Shown: positions 1 to 6,259, numbered from the stretch's first letter. The stretch is 7,293 nt of DNA from an uncultured Persicitalea sp. (GCA_950075905.1 CATMVR010000248.1:1-7293), one strand, 5' to 3'. Translations and numbers: made by a program. The notes: generated from the letters alone by a model not told the origin.

Positions 1-207
1 GTAGAGCTTTACCGCGAATTTGAAATCATTGTACGGATCAGGAACGGTGGTGGAGTAAGTGGCTACTGCCTTGGGGTTGACGTTGGTCCGCTCAATGGGT
101 ATCGTGTCGTTGACGACGATTCGTTTTTCGGGAGTATCCGTTTGCTTTTGGGATTGGTTGCAGCCGACCGTAAATGCCAGCAGGGATAATAAAACGGGTA
201 TGCGCAT
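1..207 (-). CDS. Putative lipoprotein of unknown function, N-terminal part only
   Basis: Reading the minus strand from an ATG at 207 gives 69 codons that stay open to the window edge, so the 3' part is missing. The product begins MRIPVLLSLLAFTVGC, a short basic n-region, a hydrophobic stretch and Cys16 in a lipobox-like context (T-V-G-C), so it is probably exported and lipid-anchored. The residues after Cys16 (N, Q, S, Q, K, Q) are polar and linker-like, followed by a Thr/Pro/Asn-rich segment. The in-frame codons upstream of 207 reach a stop with no other ATG, which fixes the start. No Shine-Dalgarno sequence is seen, as for the other main genes here. It is divergent from the channel gene at 560. 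I do not recognise the family; the lipoprotein call rests on the N-terminus alone. Confidence 0.7.
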   Translation of the reverse strand, partial: MRIPVLLSLLAFTVGCNQSQKQTDTPEKRIVVNDTIPIERTNVNPKAVATYSTTVPDPYNDFKFAVKLY

Positions 208-559
208 AAAGAAAAAGATGGGGTGGTTGAACAGGACGGCAAGTTAGTTGTTTTTCTGAATCCGCTGCTGAGAATTTCAATGCGAATTCAATAATTGTTG
301 TAACCTCCTTAGCTCGTCGTAGCAATCCAACAAAGTATTTACAGTCCCGAATTATCAGGGCTGTATTAGCCCGGCATTCCATTTTTTACAAATAAACAAT
401 AAATTGTATAATTATTTTTATATATTGCATAGCATCGTTCCAGCCATCCACATGTATTAAAAGTACCTGCATCCTCCCAGACAAGAAATTACCCATTGAT
501 CTATTGCTGATCGTCCGGAAAAAGCTTCCTATTTCTTCACCTATAAACATATAAACGCT
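208..559. other. Divergent intergenic spacer, 352 bp, no gene supported
   Basis: This spacer separates the minus-strand lipoprotein start (207) from the plus-strand channel start (560), so it should hold promoters for both. The central part, about 385-430, is very AT-rich. I found no TAnnTTTG box on either strand that matches well with a TTG at the right distance. A short hairpin, GGAA-aaagc-TTCC, lies at 517-529, about 30 bases before the channel ATG, and would fall in its leader if transcription starts upstream of it. A minus-strand frame is open across 92-382, but it overlaps the lipoprotein N-terminus in another frame and resembles nothing I know. Confidence 0.6.
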
Positions 560-1837
560 ATGCAAAGACAATTTGAAATTCTTGGAAACAGAATTGCCGA
601 CTTCCTTCCCGGTCTGGTAGGTGCCTTGCTTATTTTACTGGTAGGCTGGCTGATCGCAAGGGGAATTAAGGCTCTGATTGTCAAATTACTTCGAAAAACC
701 AATTGGGATGAAAAGGTATTTAAGGGAGGGAATGTGAAGGATTCCAATGAGTTTTTGGGTAATATCATTTACTACATCATCATGATCATTGTGATCATGA
801 TCGCCCTGGAAATACTGGGGATCAACCAGGTGCTGGTGCCATTGCAAAATATGGTCAATGAGTTTTTACTGTTCATTCCTAACCTGGTAGCGGCCGTTCT
901 CATCGGCTTTATTGGCTATTTGCTGGCCAAGTTTGTTTCAAACCTCATCGAAATGGGCGGGAGTCTTATCGACAACTGGGCCCAGAAGACGGGTTTCCGG
1001 GACACCGACAAGCTGATACGTGCCCTCAAAGCCATTGTCTTTATTGTTATCCTTATTCCGTTTATTATTCAGGCCCTCAATGCCTTGCAGATGGAAGCCA
1101 TTTCGGTGCCGGCCAACACGCTCCTGTCTTCGTTTTTTGGTATGATTGGCAATGTACTCGTGGCTGGCGTAATCATCTTTATCTTTGTTTGGGGAGGCAA
1201 GTTTCTGGCTAATTTCCTGACCGATCTGCTGCGAAACCTTGGCCTGGACAATGCCGCCGAAAAAATCCAGATCGAAAACATGATCGGTACCGGGCAGTCG
1301 CTTTCCCGACTCATTGCCAACATCATTTATTTTTTCCTGGTATTCATGGGTATCATCACCGCGGTGCAGATTCTGGGTTTGACCCGTCTTACCGATATTC
1401 TGAACCAGGTACTGGAAATAAGTGGACAGATTTTGTTTGGCCTGGTGATTCTGGCCCTGGGCAATTATATATCGCTGCTTATCCATTCTACCATGACCAA
1501 AGGCCGCGATAACCACTTTATTGCCGGCGTGGCACGCTGGGCTGCTCTTGGGCTCTTTACGGCCATTGCCCTCCGTACCATGGGCATTGCTAACGAAATA
1601 GTTGAACTTGCCTTTGGCCTTACACTAGGCGCCATTGCCGTGGCCGTGGCCCTGAGCTATGGTCTTGGGGGACGAGAAGCAGCTGGCGAGCACTTCAAGG
1701 ATATTGTAAAAAAGTTCAGGAGTGAGAGTGACGATCTGCCTTCCACCGGGCAAGCCAAAAACAGTCCGCCATCCGGTAGGCCCACCCCTGGTGGTCCATC
1801 CAGCCCCGGCAACCCTTCTAACTTAGGCAACGAATGA
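560..1837 (+). CDS. MscS-like/CmpX-type membrane protein with repeated conserved TM helices
   Basis: This 425-residue integral membrane protein is predicted to sit in the inner membrane. About four copies of a helix pattern with small residues and a trailing basic patch can be seen: near residues 15-45 (PGLVGALLILLVGWLIARG), 104-131 (FIPNLVAAVLIGFIGYLLAK), 194-228 (IGNVLVAGVIIFIFVWGGK) and 285-310 (ISGQILFGLVILALGNYIS). Other hydrophobic helices lie near 66-88, 155-176, 251-273 and 321-343. The last helix, about 348-370, ends in YGLGGREAA, as in proteins annotated 'mechanosensitive ion channel' with the conserved TM-helix repeat (PF05552, e.g. CmpX). The beta-domain that follows TM3 in classical MscS is absent: only a short charged stretch and a Pro/Gly/Ser-rich tail (about 390-425) remain. 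Channel function is inferred from the family. The ATG at 560 is preceded by A-rich sequence without a Shine-Dalgarno. It appears to be a single-gene unit ending at the terminator at 1859-1914. Confidence 0.85.
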   Translation: MQRQFEILGNRIADFLPGLVGALLILLVGWLIARGIKALIVKLLRKTNWDEKVFKGGNVKDSNEFLGNIIYYIIMIIVIMIALEILGINQVLVPLQNMVNEFLLFIPNLVAAVLIGFIGYLLAKFVSNLIEMGGSLIDNWAQKTGFRDTDKLIRALKAIVFIVILIPFIIQALNALQMEAISVPANTLLSSFFGMIGNVLVAGVIIFIFVWGGKFLANFLTDLLRNLGLDNAAEKIQIENMIGTGQSLSRLIANIIYFFLVFMGIITAVQILGLTRLTDILNQVLEISGQILFGLVILALGNYISLLIHSTMTKGRDNHFIAGVARWAALGLFTAIALRTMGIANEIVELAFGLTLGAIAVAVALSYGLGGREAAGEHFKDIVKKFRSESDDLPSTGQAKNSPPSGRPTPGGPSSPGNPSNLGNE

Positions 1838-1858
1838 GATAGATATCTCGTAGTTTTT

Positions 1859-1914
1859 AAGCTCTCCCCGACACAGCCCGCCCATGCAAGGCTGCGGCGG
1901 GGAGAGCTTTTTTT
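1859..1914 (+). terminator. Intrinsic terminator of the channel gene
   Basis: The arm AAGCTCTCCCCG (1859-1870) is perfectly complementary to CGGGGAGAGCTT (1898-1909), a 12-bp stem. A second helix forms inside the loop: CAGCC (1874-1878) pairs with GGCTG (1890-1894). A run of seven T (1908-1914) follows. It lies 21 bases after the channel stop codon and insulates the response regulator gene from channel transcription. Confidence 0.92.
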
Positions 1915-2005
1915 ATAGAATAGCAAACGTACCGACTGTATACAAAAAACAGAATTTCCGGAAGACTCTACAGTCCGGACTGAATCCGGGAGGATGGCAC
2001 GCAAA

Positions 2006-2035
2006 GAAGTTAATAAAAAGCGTAGAAAAGTTAAT
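2006..2035 (+). promoter_or_regulatory. Paired direct repeat resembling a LytTR-regulator operator
   Basis: The 13-mer AAGTTAATAAAAA occurs twice, at 2007-2019 and 2028-2040, exactly 21 bp apart. Within it, 2027-2035 (AAAGTTAAT) fits the published LytTR half-site pattern [TA][AC][CA]GTTN[AG][TG] at all positions, and 2006-2014 (GAAGTTAAT) fits at 8 of 9. The 12-bp gap between half-sites is that of AlgR/AgrA/LytR-type sites. A third same-strand box, TCAGTTAAT (2059-2067), also fits, 32 bp further on, but overlaps the putative -7 element. The pair sits just upstream of the putative -33 element, where an activator would bind. The assignment is inferred, and AT-rich DNA can produce such matches by chance. 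No LytTR protein is encoded in the window. Confidence 0.4.
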
Positions 2036-2041
2036 AAAAAA

Positions 2042-2071
2042 TTGTATTTATTTGACGGTCAGTTAATATTG
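2042..2071 (+). promoter_or_regulatory. Putative Bacteroidota-type promoter of the response regulator gene
   Basis: TTG at 2042-2044 is followed after 19 bases by TAATATTG at 2064-2071. This differs at one fixed position from the Bacteroidota -7 consensus TAnnTTTG, and the spacing is typical for that consensus. Transcription would start near 2078, leaving a leader of about 50 bases to the ATG at 2129. Phased A-tracts (2003-2005, 2015-2019, 2026-2029, 2036-2041) lie directly upstream. Confidence 0.4.
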
Positions 2072-2128
2072 TTTTACTAAATTGCGAGTGCGAACCCTTA
2101 CATGTATCATCTCAGAAATATATTGCCA

Positions 2129-2551
2129 ATGAACCCTTCCTGTCTATTGATCGATGATGACATTGATGAGCACAACCTGTTTACCTATGCCATGTCGCAG
2201 GTCAATCCCAAGATGGAATGCATCGCCATTTGTAGTAGCACACAGGCCATAGAACGAGTCAAAAATGAACCGGACCTGAAACCCCTGTTTATTTTTATCG
2301 ACCTGAAAATGCCCAGGGTTGGTGGAAAAGAAGTCCTGAAAGAAATAAAAGGACTTCGGCATCTCAAAGATGTACCCACCTTCATGTATTCCGGTTCACT
2401 TTCCCCTTCGGATATGTCAGAATCCCAGAAGCTAGGCTCAACGGGGTGTATCGTAAAGCCCGGACGGTTTATCAAACTGGTAGATGTACTGAAAAACATA
2501 GTGACCAGTATTGAAAGTGGCACCCCCCCGGTCGTTATAAGCACTTCCTGA
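2129..2551 (+). CDS. Stand-alone CheY-like response regulator receiver protein
   Basis: This is a 140-residue cytoplasmic single receiver (REC) domain with no output domain. Counting from the ATG at 2129, the acidic pocket is D9-D10 in LLIDDD, the phospho-acceptor is D58 (FIDLKMP), the switch Ser/Thr is S88 (FMYSGS) and the conserved Lys is K110 (CIVKP). The steps D58-S88 (30) and S88-K110 (22) equal those of CheY D57-T87-K109. The usual aromatic switch residue three before the Lys (CheY Tyr106) is Cys107. Such proteins take phosphate from histidine kinases and act by protein contact; neither kinase nor target is in the window. An in-frame ATG at 2102 would add nine residues (MYHLRNILP) ahead of beta-strand 1. 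I prefer 2129 because the receiver begins right after it. Neither start has a clear Shine-Dalgarno sequence. Confidence 0.9.
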   Translation: MNPSCLLIDDDIDEHNLFTYAMSQVNPKMECIAICSSTQAIERVKNEPDLKPLFIFIDLKMPRVGGKEVLKEIKGLRHLKDVPTFMYSGSLSPSDMSESQKLGSTGCIVKPGRFIKLVDVLKNIVTSIESGTPPVVISTS

Positions 2552-2720
2552 TAAATTTGATTTTGGTTACCGATCGGTCCGGTTGACATTTTTCTTTCCA
2601 GGAGGATATAGCGTTTACACTTTGTAATGTTAATATGGTACGCTTCCTGCGCACTTGGAGGAGATTTATGCCCCAAAAATTCATTACTGTCCTTTAATTG
2701 CACTTTCTCTACCTCCTGCA
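2552..2720. other. Convergent intergenic spacer without a clear terminator
   Basis: This spacer lies between the response regulator stop and the TonB receptor stop. I see no GC-rich hairpin with a T-run on either strand, so ends of both transcripts are not obvious. ACCGATCGGT (2569-2578) is a loopless palindrome followed by a T-rich stretch and could at best be a weak end signal. CAGGAGG (2599-2605) and CCTCCTG (2712-2718) form a long-range inverted pair. The spacer also holds the micro-ORF and the stretch complementary to the channel gene. Confidence 0.5.
2657..2697 (+). other. Shine-Dalgarno plus nine-residue micro-ORF
   Basis: GGAGGAG (2657-2663) stands four bases before ATG (2668-2670), which opens a frame for MPQKFITVL and stops at TAA (2695-2697). 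This is the strongest Shine-Dalgarno match in the window, although the main genes lack one. GGAGGAGA (2657-2664) could pair with TCT-A-CCTCC (2708-2716; one bulged A) and hide the ribosome site. Upstream, TTGACA (2583-2588) and TATAGC (2607-2612) with 18 bases between would give a weak sigma70-like promoter. Translation is unproven, and the peptide resembles nothing I know. It may be a leader, part of a small RNA, or chance. Confidence 0.2.
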
Positions 2721-5138
2721 TTACCGCATATTCCTCAGATTAAACGTCACCGAAAAAATCGGCGCGTTAAACACTGTGAGCTCATATGGCCGGAACCCCG
2801 TACCTACCTGCTTGAAGAAAATGGAATACTGGTTGTCGATGCCGTACACATTGTAAAGCGTAAACACCCAATGACCCTGCCAGCGGCGGTCTTTTTCGGT
2901 CAGGTTGTTGAGTTGCAGCGAGAAATCGAGCCGGTGGTAGTCGCGGATACGATCCTGGTTGCGTAGCGAAAAGTAGGGAATGCTCCGGTTCTGGTAGCGC
3001 AAGACTCCGGTGGGGGCCGAAAAGGGCCGTCCGGAAGCATAGGTAAACGTAGCCGAGAAGGTAGTGATTTTGTTGGGAATGGTGGTGAGGGACAGGTTGA
3101 ACGAATGAGGGCGGTCAAAGTTGGCCGGAAACCAGTCGCCGTTATTGATTCGTTCCAGAAACGACGGCCCTTCGTCTACCCTATTCAGTACCCGGGCGTA
3201 GGTATAGCTGATCCAGCCCGTGGTAGTACCCTTTTTCTTCGTAGCCATTGCCTCGATGCCATACGCCCGGCTTTGTCCTTGCAGGAGCTGGGTTTCGATG
3301 TTTTGCCGCAACAAAAAATCCGCCCCCGGCTTGTACTCCACAATATTGTCGGTTTCGCGCCAGTACCCTTCCAGCGAATATTCAAAAATCGTGTTCTTTG
3401 AAGATTGAAAATAGCCCAGGGTAGCCAGGCGGCTCACCTGGGGCTTGATGTGGGCATCGCTGGTTTTCCAGCGGGAGGTAGGCAGCGGCGTGGTTGTATT
3501 GGAAATCACCTGCATGTACTGCCGCATCAAAGAATATCCTCCTTTGAGCGAAGCCCGTTCCGATAGTTTCAGACTTAGGCCGAGGCGGGGTTCTAACCCT
3601 CCGTAGGTGGCCATTGGCTCGCCGCGGGCATAGTCTGTTACACCGGTAACCGAGGCTTCTTCCCGGATCGTACCGGGGAGGTAGGCTTGCCGGCTGCCGG
3701 GCCCCACATCCATAAAATAGGAGTACCGTAGCCCCGCCATGACGGTCAGCCAACGGGTAGCTCTGAACTCGTCTTCCACGTGCCCGGCCAGTTCAAGGCC
3801 AAATTCACCGGGCAGTTCAATGGCATTGACCGACGGGCTAGTACCGGGATTGAGCCGACCGGGCGGGTTGAGGAGGTACCCTACCGCGCTTGCGCCGATT
3901 TCAATCTTATGGGCATCGTTGGGGGTATAGTTGAGGTTGGCTTTGGCCTGACGATGCAGCACCCTGGACATGATTTCAACGGTATTGTCGCTGGTCGTTT
4001 CGGGCAACAGTATACTGGGAGCGTAATCACTTTGGGTAGCCACCACCTGCATGTCGAGCCTGGGCGTAAAGGCGTGAAACCATTTCGCCGAGAAGTTGAG
4101 GGTTTTGAATTGAAACTGGGTAGACTCCGACACGATGTTATCCACCCCACCCAGCAACTCTGTCTGAAAAAAATCAGTATTGAAGTAGCTGGAAACAGAC
4201 AGGGTATTTTTAGGATTAATGACCCAAAAGAGCTTGGCGGCGGCGTCGCCAAAGTTGGCCCGAATGCCCCGAATCGCGGGAGGGCCGTATTTGAACAAAA
4301 AATCATTGAACGACCCGCGACCCGACACCAGCAGGCCCAGCTTTTGTTTGATGAGTGGCATTTCTACCGTGAGCCGGCTGGATATAAGCCCGATACCCGC
4401 CTGTACCTTGAACTGGTCGAGGCTGGGATTGGCCATGGCTACATCCATAACGGCCGCCGCCCGCCCCCCGTAGCGGGCGGGGGTGGTACCCTTGTACACT
4501 TCCATAGACGAGACGGCATCGGGCGGAAACACCGAAAACATGCCGAAAAGGTGGGTGGGGTTGAAAATCGGTGCGTCGTCAAAGAGCATCAGGTTTTGAT
4601 CTACCGTTCCCCCCCGGATGTTGACGCCGTTGGAAGCTTCGCCCACCGACGTGACGCCCGGCAGCAGCTGCAGGCTGCGCAGGATATCCACCTCACCCAT
4701 GACGGCGGGTAGGTTTTTAATGGTTTTGATGTTGAGGCGCGTGACCCCAAGGAGCGGCTTTCGGATGCCTTGCTCCACGCTTTGGGTCGAAATCGTCACT
4801 TCGTCGAGTTCGTTAGCTACGGCCAGCAGGCGTACCGTCAGGGTAGTATCGCGGCGGAGGTCAAACTTGGTGAAGAAGGTACGGTACCCCAGGTTCCGGA
4901 TGGTGAGTACGACTTCGCCCTCGGGATAAAATGTTTCGAAAATGCCGACCTTATTCGTGTAAAGCCCCGCGTTGTTATAGTTAAACTGCACGATGCCATT
5001 GACAATTGGCTCCCCCGTGAGCGAATCAGACAATACACACCGTACCAGGTGGCTTTTTCCCGGTGGGCGTTTTTGGGCTAGAATCGGAGTGCTCAGCAGG
5101 CTGATGAATAGTACGAGGAGGGGTAAAGTCTGTTTCAT
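2721..5138 (-). CDS. TonB-dependent outer-membrane receptor with N-terminal CarboxypepD_reg-like domain
   Basis: This 805-residue outer-membrane transporter is energised by TonB-ExbB-ExbD; the substrate is unknown. The signal peptide is MKQTLPLLVLFISLLSTPILA (about 1-21), probably cut before Gln22. A carboxypeptidase-like regulatory beta-sandwich spans about 32-104 (SLTGEPIVNG, NLGYRTF), then a TonB-box-like ELDEVTIST at 110-118. The plug domain, about 131-233, shows NIRGG (173-177), LMLFDDAPIFNPTHLFG (from 183) and VYKG..PARYGGR (214-226). The remaining ~570 residues have the alternating, aromatic-rich pattern of the 22-strand barrel. The final strand ends FNLRNMR rather than in an aromatic residue. 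Start choice: an in-frame ATG at 5186 exists, but the one at 5138 sits directly before the signal peptide and overlaps the DUF4249 stop as ATGA, implying translational coupling. No SusD partner is present, so the DUF4249 lipoprotein is the likely partner. Confidence 0.93.
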   Translation of the reverse strand: MKQTLPLLVLFISLLSTPILAQKRPPGKSHLVRCVLSDSLTGEPIVNGIVQFNYNNAGLYTNKVGIFETFYPEGEVVLTIRNLGYRTFFTKFDLRRDTTLTVRLLAVANELDEVTISTQSVEQGIRKPLLGVTRLNIKTIKNLPAVMGEVDILRSLQLLPGVTSVGEASNGVNIRGGTVDQNLMLFDDAPIFNPTHLFGMFSVFPPDAVSSMEVYKGTTPARYGGRAAAVMDVAMANPSLDQFKVQAGIGLISSRLTVEMPLIKQKLGLLVSGRGSFNDFLFKYGPPAIRGIRANFGDAAAKLFWVINPKNTLSVSSYFNTDFFQTELLGGVDNIVSESTQFQFKTLNFSAKWFHAFTPRLDMQVVATQSDYAPSILLPETTSDNTVEIMSRVLHRQAKANLNYTPNDAHKIEIGASAVGYLLNPPGRLNPGTSPSVNAIELPGEFGLELAGHVEDEFRATRWLTVMAGLRYSYFMDVGPGSRQAYLPGTIREEASVTGVTDYARGEPMATYGGLEPRLGLSLKLSERASLKGGYSLMRQYMQVISNTTTPLPTSRWKTSDAHIKPQVSRLATLGYFQSSKNTIFEYSLEGYWRETDNIVEYKPGADFLLRQNIETQLLQGQSRAYGIEAMATKKKGTTTGWISYTYARVLNRVDEGPSFLERINNGDWFPANFDRPHSFNLSLTTIPNKITTFSATFTYASGRPFSAPTGVLRYQNRSIPYFSLRNQDRIRDYHRLDFSLQLNNLTEKDRRWQGHWVFTLYNVYGIDNQYSIFFKQVGTGFRPYELTVFNAPIFSVTFNLRNMR

Positions 5139-6259
5139 TGCCAGCCGATGGGTTTGATGGGGGTACGGGTACTGGAAGCCCGGCAAGGGACTTTGATAAT
5201 ATCAAATCGAGGGGCCTCCAGTACCTCTCGCCCCAGCATGGACACAATGAGCGGCGACGGATAGTTACGCCGGTCGAGCCAGATGCGTTGCACACTCTTG
5301 CCCCCTGCGCCAAAATAACCCGTCACCAACTCACCTGCATCATTGACGTTCCGAATATTGCCGACGGGTGGTGCAGGGGGAGTATCGACAAAAGTTCCGG
5401 ATGTTTCCACCTGCTGTTTGAGTCGTTCGAAATAGCGGTAGGCCCCCACTGAAAGATTGTACTGCGTAACTTCCAGCAAGGCTCCCCGGCCATTGTAAAA
5501 GGGTACCTGCCGGAGCAAAAGTCCCTTGACATCCTTACCATTGATCAGCGCGTCCGAAAAAATATTGATACGTTCGTCGCCCAGTATTTCCCAGCAATCG
5601 CCATCGCACTGGTAGTCGTAAAATATAGACGGTTGCGGCGGGCTGGGCGGAGGTGGGTTGCAGTCCTGTGTGCGCGTATTGTACTCTACGTTAGTACAGG
5701 TGAGACAAATATTCTGCTGTTCAAATAGGCGCGTTTGCCAGAAATAGTAGTTCTGCTCGTCGGCCGGGTCGTTGAAATCAGCGAAAACATCGAGGGAAGA
5801 TATTTTCTGCTGGTTGAAATTCTGATACGTGACCGAAATACGCGGGTTGAATACCGTAGAGTAGCTTGCTTCAGCACGCAGTGGCACGAGTGTCTCTTCG
5901 GTGGATACGTATTTTTGTCCATTCAGTAAATCAAGATGGAGGCTGTATGTTTCCCCGGCCAGTCCCCGGAAGTTAGGGTCTGACTCGTATACACCGTTGG
6001 AAGTCTCCCGGAGCGGTAGTACCAGGCCCTGTTTGGATCGCACTTCTACTTTGGCCCCACTGATGGGCTGTAAAAAGCTGGTGCTCTTGGTGCTGCGCGT
6101 ATTTCGGACGGTGACCAGCACCGGACTATCGTCAGTAATAAATCCTTCTACCGTAAGCAGATTATCGTCGTAGTCGAAATTTCTCCGGAGGGGGTCCACA
6201 CACTGCATGAGCAGCAGCAGGGCCAGCAATGATGCGGCCCTGGTTAATTTTGGGGGCAT
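5135..6259 (-). CDS. DUF4249 domain-containing outer-membrane lipoprotein
   Basis: This 374-residue protein starts with a signal peptide and lipobox, LLLMQC, with Cys20 as the lipidated residue, followed by V-D-P. DUF4249 features follow: LLTVEGFITDD (34-44), an Ig-like N-terminal half (SGAKVEV 67-73, GVY 89-91, GETYSLHLDLLNGQKY from 102) and a C-terminal part with YYFWQTRLFE. A cysteine cluster, C185-x2-C188-x11-C200-x17-C218-x3-C222 (NICLTC, QCDGDCWEI), surrounds a Pro-rich loop and could form disulfides or bind metal; another Cys is at 359. The family is typically encoded beside TonB-dependent receptors and is thought to work with them at the cell surface; its biochemical role is not established. 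It is first in the operon, and its TGA overlaps the receptor ATG. The start at 6259 gives a normal signal peptide, without a Shine-Dalgarno. Confidence 0.9.
   Translation of the reverse strand: MPPKLTRAASLLALLLLMQCVDPLRRNFDYDDNLLTVEGFITDDSPVLVTVRNTRSTKSTSFLQPISGAKVEVRSKQGLVLPLRETSNGVYESDPNFRGLAGETYSLHLDLLNGQKYVSTEETLVPLRAEASYSTVFNPRISVTYQNFNQQKISSLDVFADFNDPADEQNYYFWQTRLFEQQNICLTCTNVEYNTRTQDCNPPPPSPPQPSIFYDYQCDGDCWEILGDERINIFSDALINGKDVKGLLLRQVPFYNGRGALLEVTQYNLSVGAYRYFERLKQQVETSGTFVDTPPAPPVGNIRNVNDAGELVTGYFGAGGKSVQRIWLDRRNYPSPLIVSMLGREVLEAPRFDIIKVPCRASSTRTPIKPIGWQ

Noticed and set aside
92..382. A 96-codon minus-strand frame in the left spacer
   Set aside because: It overlaps the lipoprotein N-terminus in another frame, and the lipoprotein has a signal peptide and lipobox while this has none.
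504..537. TTG...TATTTCTT as a promoter for the channel gene
   Set aside because: The spacing is 23 bases and the -7 box misses two fixed positions, too weak to annotate.
938..1516. A 192-codon minus-strand frame antisense to the channel gene
   Set aside because: The channel frame is clearly real, and the antisense product is a polar Gln/Asn/Lys-rich sequence typical of the complement of hydrophobic codons.
1836..1849. GAGATA-ga-TATCTC inverted repeat just after the channel stop
   Set aside because: A two-base loop and AT-rich arms make a poor hairpin, and the strong terminator immediately downstream explains the 3' end.
2102..2128. Upstream ATG giving a nine-residue extension of the response regulator
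   Set aside because: The added residues precede beta-strand 1 and add no domain element, and the start would leave only about 24 bases of leader from the putative promoter. It cannot be fully excluded.
2626..2634. A fourth GTTAAT box (AATGTTAAT) in the convergent spacer
   Set aside because: It matches 8 of 9 positions but stands alone, without a partner at 21-22 bp or a gene to regulate, so chance is the simpler reading.
2185..2721. A 178-codon minus-strand frame across the response regulator and the spacer
   Set aside because: Most of it is the complement of the receiver gene and it has no family features. Only its first residues (KDSNEFLG) were kept, as a separate finding.
4457..4480. A strong GC hairpin inside the TonB receptor gene (CCGCCCGC / GCGGGCGG)
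   Set aside because: It falls exactly on the codons of the conserved PARYGGR plug motif, so amino-acid constraint plus GC-rich codons explains it. No T-run follows on the coding strand.
3780..4712. A 310-codon open frame on the plus strand inside the TonB receptor gene
   Set aside because: It is fully antisense to a well-supported receptor. Its translation is rich in Arg, Gly and His with no recognisable domain, as expected for a GC-rich shadow frame.
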